Source: Lachnospiraceae bacterium
GTDB taxonomy: Bacteria; Bacillota; Clostridia; Lachnospirales; Lachnospiraceae
Direction of reading: 5' to 3'
NCBI GenBank assembly: GCA_009774215.1
Contig: VSNH01000038.1
Location: 1-25,523 of the forward strand
Length of the DNA: 25,523 bases
Shown: positions 22,292 to 25,523 of the stretch, piece after piece
How the letters are laid out: each line of letters opens with the position of its first letter
Position numbering within the stretch: the stretch's first letter is position 1
The notes under the pieces: model-generated
Databases searched by the model: none
The model's input: the letters and a program-made list of their open reading frames with translations, nothing else
Told to the model about the DNA's origin: nothing
Translations under genes and position numbers: made by a program

Positions 22292-23662
22292 ATGGAACAG
22301 AATGGTTTTTCTGAAATTACCCCCGAAATTGTGCGGCTTGCCAATATGAGTGAACAGGCTGGCATTATTGATACGGAACTTTTTACCAAATTTGACGTAA
22401 AGCGCGGCTTAAGAGATTTAAACGGTAAAGGCGTACTGGCGGGTCTGACCAACATTTCCGATGTGCGCGCCAACAAGATCGTGGACGGCGTGCAGGTTCC
22501 CACCCACGGCAAACTCTTCTACCGGGGATATAATGTCAAGGATCTGGTGGATGGTTTTTCGGCTGACGGCCGTTTCGGCTTTGAGGAAGTTACTTATCTT
22601 CTTCTCTTTGACCAACTGCCAAATGAAAAAGAGCTGGAAGACTTCACAAAGCTTTTGAACAGCTACCGCTCCCTGCCCACCAGCTTCGTGCGGGATATCA
22701 TTATGAAAGCTCCCAGCAACGATATGATGAACACGTTAGCCAGATGTGTACTGACGCTCTACTCTTATGACGACAGAGCCGATGACACCTCCCTGCCAAA
22801 CGTGCTCAGACAGTGCTTACAGCTGATCGCGCTTTTCCCGATGCTCTCCATTTACGGCTATCAGGCTTACAACCACTACCACAACGGAGAAAGCTTATAC
22901 ATCCATCAACCACAGTTACATCTGTCCAACGCGGAAAATATTCTACATATTCTGCGGCCCGACAATAAATACACGCCTCTGGAGGCAAGAGTTCTGGATA
23001 TCGCCCTGATCCTGCATATGGAACACGGCGGCGGTAACAACTCCTCCTTCACCACCCATGTGGTTACCTCCTCCCTGACGGACACATATTCCGTGATCGC
23101 GGCGGCCATCGGCTCCTTAAAAGGCCCCCGCCACGGCGGCGCCAATATCAAAGTGGTGAAGATGTTTGAAGAAATGAAACGGGAAGTATCTGACTGGAGC
23201 AATGAAGGCCAGGTGGCTGATTATCTGAAAAAACTGCTCCACAAGGAAGCCTTTGACCATGCGGGCCTGATCTACGGTGTGGGACATGCGGTGTACTCGA
23301 AATCCGATCCTCGTGCCGTTATCTTCAAGTCCTTCGTGGAAAGGCTTTCCAATGAGAAGGGCCTGCAGGAAGAATTTGCCCTCTATAATCTGGTGGAGCG
23401 GCTGTCCCCTGAACTGATTGCGGAGGAACGCCCCATCTACAAGGGCGTCAACATCAACGTGGACTTCTACTCCGGCTTCGTGTACAGTATGTTAAATCTG
23501 CCGATGGAGCTGTACACGCCGATCTTCGCTATCGCCAGAATCGTGGGCTGGAGCGCCCACCGCATGGAGGAGCTGGCAAACAATGGCAAGATCATCCGTC
23601 CCGCTTACAAGACGATCTGCGTGGACAGGGATTACGAAAAACTTCTTGACAGAAATGCCTGA
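22292..23662 (+). CDS. gltA: Citrate synthase
   Basis: The 456-residue product is a citrate synthase, condensing oxaloacetate and acetyl-CoA. Seen: the N-terminal LTNISDVRANK and GKLFYRGYNVKDLVD, LILHMEHGGGNNSSF (H245), GSLKGPRHGGANI (H281), GLIYGVGHAVYSKSDPRA (H332), and the C-terminal INVDFYSGFVYSML with the catalytic aspartate. All key residues are present. The start at 22292 has a strong AAGGAGG eight bases upstream; the open frame continues upstream to 22154 but runs through the leader hairpin and is not coding. This is one of only two plus-strand genes in the window. In an anaerobe without a full citric acid cycle it would feed 2-oxoglutarate/glutamate synthesis. No aconitase or isocitrate dehydrogenase follows. 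Confidence 0.96.
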   Translation: MEQNGFSEITPEIVRLANMSEQAGIIDTELFTKFDVKRGLRDLNGKGVLAGLTNISDVRANKIVDGVQVPTHGKLFYRGYNVKDLVDGFSADGRFGFEEVTYLLLFDQLPNEKELEDFTKLLNSYRSLPTSFVRDIIMKAPSNDMMNTLARCVLTLYSYDDRADDTSLPNVLRQCLQLIALFPMLSIYGYQAYNHYHNGESLYIHQPQLHLSNAENILHILRPDNKYTPLEARVLDIALILHMEHGGGNNSSFTTHVVTSSLTDTYSVIAAAIGSLKGPRHGGANIKVVKMFEEMKREVSDWSNEGQVADYLKKLLHKEAFDHAGLIYGVGHAVYSKSDPRAVIFKSFVERLSNEKGLQEEFALYNLVERLSPELIAEERPIYKGVNINVDFYSGFVYSMLNLPMELYTPIFAIARIVGWSAHRMEELANNGKIIRPAYKTICVDRDYEKLLDRNA

Positions 23663-23690
23663 CTTGCAGAAATACACAGATCATTTCCAT

Positions 23691-23720
23691 CGAGTAGAGA
23701 AGATTCATCTTCCCTACTCG
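23691..23720. repeat. Strong hairpin just after gltA
   Basis: CGAGTAG-A-GAAGAT pairs with ATCTTC-C-CTACTCG around a two-base loop, 28 bases after the gltA stop. There is no U-run behind it, so it is more likely an RNA 3'-end stabiliser than a terminator. Confidence 0.5.
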
Positions 23721-23775
23721 CCGCGCGGCCTGCATGTTGTGAAACAGCAAACTTCCATATACAGGCCTGCGCATA

Positions 23776-23822
23776 AAAAGAGCACGGTGCAGGGCCAAAA
23801 GATATAGCCGCACGGTGCTCTT
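23776..23822. terminator. Bidirectional terminator between gltA and the L,D-transpeptidase gene
   Basis: AAAGAGCAC-G-GTGC pairs with GCAC-G-GTGCTCTTT around a loop of about 19 bases. The convergent genes gltA (+) and the L,D-transpeptidase (-) end on either side. T-runs are longer on the minus strand (TTTTT) than on the plus strand (TTT). Confidence 0.7.
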
Positions 23823-23835
23823 TGTCTGCCAGTAA

Positions 23836-24699
23836 CTATTCAGCTTCGGCTTCATAGCCTCCGCCCGGCTCACTTGTCACTTCACGACGATTGATTCCTG
23901 CTGCAATTCTTCCCTCATCCATTCCACAAGTGATATAATGTTCATACAGCGCTTCCCTGTCATATCCGAAAATTTCCCGCAAATCGGGATAGCTGTCTGC
24001 ATACGCCACATAATCGAACTCCTCCATGGTTCCCGTAAACGGAACCGCTATGGCGCCATCTCCGCCAAACCAGGGATTCTCAACACTGTCATCCGTCGGA
24101 TCCCATATCCTGTAGGGCGAATCCGCATCTATCTGGACTGCGGACGGTTTCCCCAATTCTCCGGCCTCCTCCGTATCGGAATACACGATTACCTTTGTTC
24201 CCCTCTTACAGTTGTCATAAATCCATTTGGCATCTTCCGCCGCCAGTCTGACACAGCCGAGGGAGGCGTTTTCTCCCAACAAATTGTATTCTTCCCACTT
24301 TAACGTATCCGGCGATTCCTCTATGTATGGTACGGAGTGAAAAAGAATCTTTCCGTTGAACCGCACGGCATATCTGCCGTAAGTATCATCCACCATCTTA
24401 CGCCATTCATAATAATTCGTGGTTCGAAATGTCCCCTCCGGCGTCGCGGATTCCTCGCGCCCGCAGGAGCACACCATCGCTTTTACCGGTGTCAGGGAGC
24501 CGTCCTCCTCCTGTATTTTAACGGTAACACAGTTTAACGCCCTGTTCACATAGAGCGCATAATCCGGCCTGCTATCGACTTTCTCGCTCTCCTCCTGCAC
24601 TTCTTCCTGCTCAGCCGCATCGACATAAGCAGTCGTGCCCGAAAACAATAGCAAACCCGCACACATGATACCTGCAAGTAAAATTTTATCCCTTTTCAT
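23836..24699 (-). CDS. Secreted L,D-transpeptidase (YkuD domain)
   Basis: With the start at 24699 the protein has 287 residues. It has a signal peptide of about 29 residues (MKRDK, a hydrophobic core, cleavage near DAA) and an acidic linker. A YkuD domain at about 47-175 has the catalytic H121 (ILFHSVPY) and the SxGCxR motif as SLGCVR (S146, C149, R151). A C-terminal segment contains FDYVAYADSYPDLREIFG and LYEHYITCGMDEGR, a short module found at the ends of several clostridial secreted proteins. L,D-transpeptidases make 3-3 cross-links between diaminopimelate residues, which fits ddh in the window. An ATG at 24750 overlaps the thrC stop codon but has no ribosome binding site. The ATG at 24699 has GGGAGAGG about 13 bases upstream and starts at the signal peptide. 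Confidence 0.9.
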   Translation of the reverse strand: MKRDKILLAGIMCAGLLLFSGTTAYVDAAEQEEVQEESEKVDSRPDYALYVNRALNCVTVKIQEEDGSLTPVKAMVCSCGREESATPEGTFRTTNYYEWRKMVDDTYGRYAVRFNGKILFHSVPYIEESPDTLKWEEYNLLGENASLGCVRLAAEDAKWIYDNCKRGTKVIVYSDTEEAGELGKPSAVQIDADSPYRIWDPTDDSVENPWFGGDGAIAVPFTGTMEEFDYVAYADSYPDLREIFGYDREALYEHYITCGMDEGRIAAGINRREVTSEPGGGYEAEAE

Positions 24700-24746
24700 T
24701 GTGTACTTAATACCTCTCCCACTGTTTCTATTCCTTTTATGTCCTG

Positions 24747-25523
24747 TCATGCCATGCCGAGGAACTGCTTCACCGCCGCTTTCATCTCCGACTTATCGCA
24801 CACATGATCGTGCAGCACCGGCGCGGTGCGTATCTCCTCTATGGCCTTTGGCACGGCCACATTTCCGATCTTGGACAGCTCGTCCACCAGCTCGAAATCA
24901 CCCATGGCGTCATACTTCGGGTCGATGGCATTCATCACGCTTCTCGTAAACTTGAAGGGGCTCGCCGTGGAGGCGATCACCGTCTTCGTCTCGTCCTTCG
25001 TGTCGGACACGTATTTCCGATACACCGCGCTCGCCACCGCCGTGTGGGTGTCGAGCACATAGCCCATGTTTTCATACATGGTTCTGATTCTGTCCGCCGT
25101 CTCCGTCTCGTCCGCAAAATTCCCGTAGAAATCGGCAAGCTGCTCTCTCATTTCCGCTGTAATCTGATAACTGCCCTGCTCAGTCAGGCTCTGCATCAAC
25201 GCTGCATTCTTCTCCGGGTCACCGCCCGCAATACGGTAGATCAGCCGCTCTAAGTTGCTGGAAATCAGAATATCCATGGAGGGGGAGCTGGTAAGTTTAA
25301 ACTCCCTGTTTCTGTCATAATCTCCCGTCTGGAAGAAATCGTAAAGCACCTTATTTTCATTGGAGGCACAGATCAGCTTGTTAATCGGCACGCCCATATT
25401 CTTCGCGTAAAATGCCGCCAGAATATTGCCAAAGTTTCCGGTGGGAACGACCACGTTGATCTTTTCCCCATCCTGAATCTTCTCTTCCTTCAAAAGCTGC
25501 GCATAGGCGTACACATAGTAGAC
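24747..25523 (-). CDS. thrC: Threonine synthase (C-terminal part; runs off the right edge)
   Basis: The last 258 residues are visible. They include the PLP phosphate-binding loop VPTGNFGNILAAFYAKNMG, then KLICASNENKVLYDFF, SPSMDILISSNLERL, YVLDTHTAVASAVYRKY, and the C-terminal VIASTASPFKFTRSVMNAI. This is the long-type threonine synthase (Clostridia/Enterobacteria class), which converts O-phosphohomoserine to threonine. The PLP-binding lysine lies in the N-terminal part outside the window. The frame is open to the window edge (VYY precedes the GTG at 25514), so no start is present. It ends 47 bases before the chosen start of the L,D-transpeptidase, which may be cotranscribed. Confidence 0.96.
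   Translation of the reverse strand, partial: VYYVYAYAQLLKEEKIQDGEKINVVVPTGNFGNILAAFYAKNMGVPINKLICASNENKVLYDFFQTGDYDRNREFKLTSSPSMDILISSNLERLIYRIAGGDPEKNAALMQSLTEQGSYQITAEMREQLADFYGNFADETETADRIRTMYENMGYVLDTHTAVASAVYRKYVSDTKDETKTVIASTASPFKFTRSVMNAIDPKYDAMGDFELVDELSKIGNVAVPKAIEEIRTAPVLHDHVCDKSEMKAAVKQFLGMA

Noticed and set aside
24700..24750. Earlier start of the L,D-transpeptidase overlapping the thrC stop codon
   Set aside because: No ribosome binding site, and it places 17 polar residues before a normal signal peptide.
1..25523. CRISPR arrays, tRNA or rRNA genes, insertion sequences, phage genes
   Set aside because: No regularly spaced direct repeats, tRNA cloverleaf landmarks, transposase or phage-like reading frames were seen.

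Overview
The window looks like chromosomal DNA of a spore-former-related, flagellated Clostridia member, most likely Lachnospiraceae. This is inferred from gene content only: an ATP-type PEP carboxykinase, meso-diaminopimelate dehydrogenase, a long SpoIID/LytB protein, a T-box-controlled pheST operon, a receptor-type Ser/Thr kinase with an 'IDFDAAR' activation segment beside a small HTH partner, a CotH relic, and an atypical short flagellin. Nearly all genes lie on the minus strand. The exceptions are the HTH gene (2016-2456) and citrate synthase (22292-23662).

Layout. 1-570: a minus-strand unit with its own promoter, a PilZ protein and the first 37 codons of a membrane protein cut by the window edge. 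597-3701: a partly decayed stretch, with a receptor kinase lacking its N-lobe, a divergent HTH regulator, and a CotH-family pseudogene with frameshifts and an internal deletion. 3752-5124: queA and a hairpin-rich intergenic region. 5122-12173: a run of minus-strand genes headed by a T-box leader: GNAT acetyltransferase, pheS, a 4-OT-type tautomerase, pheT, a sugar O-acetyltransferase and an M18 aminopeptidase. 12148-15513: a YihY/BrkB membrane protein and a SpoIID/LytB protein. 15654-17130: a GTG-started small ORF, ddh, and a structured RNA that folds like 6S RNA and has its own promoter. 17140-20174: a PAS-GGDEF diguanylate cyclase and pckA. 20219-20401: a structured leader preceded by a good promoter. 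20423-25523: an atypical flagellin, deoC, gltA (+), an L,D-transpeptidase and the 3' part of thrC.

Connections. PilZ, GGDEF and flagellin suggest a c-di-GMP/motility theme, but they are not in one operon. pckA and gltA handle C4/C6 central metabolism. ddh, SpoIID and the L,D-transpeptidase act on the diaminopimelate-containing wall.

The most interesting signal is a pair of diverged intergenic elements (4997-5122 and 20219-20362). They share a multi-hairpin architecture. The two apical helices differ completely in sequence yet both pair, and short unpaired or stem motifs are conserved. One copy starts almost exactly at the predicted transcription start of pckA; the other begins at the stop codon of the aminopeptidase, upstream of queA. 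I do not recognise this as a known RNA family. It may be a new leader RNA or a dispersed palindromic repeat.
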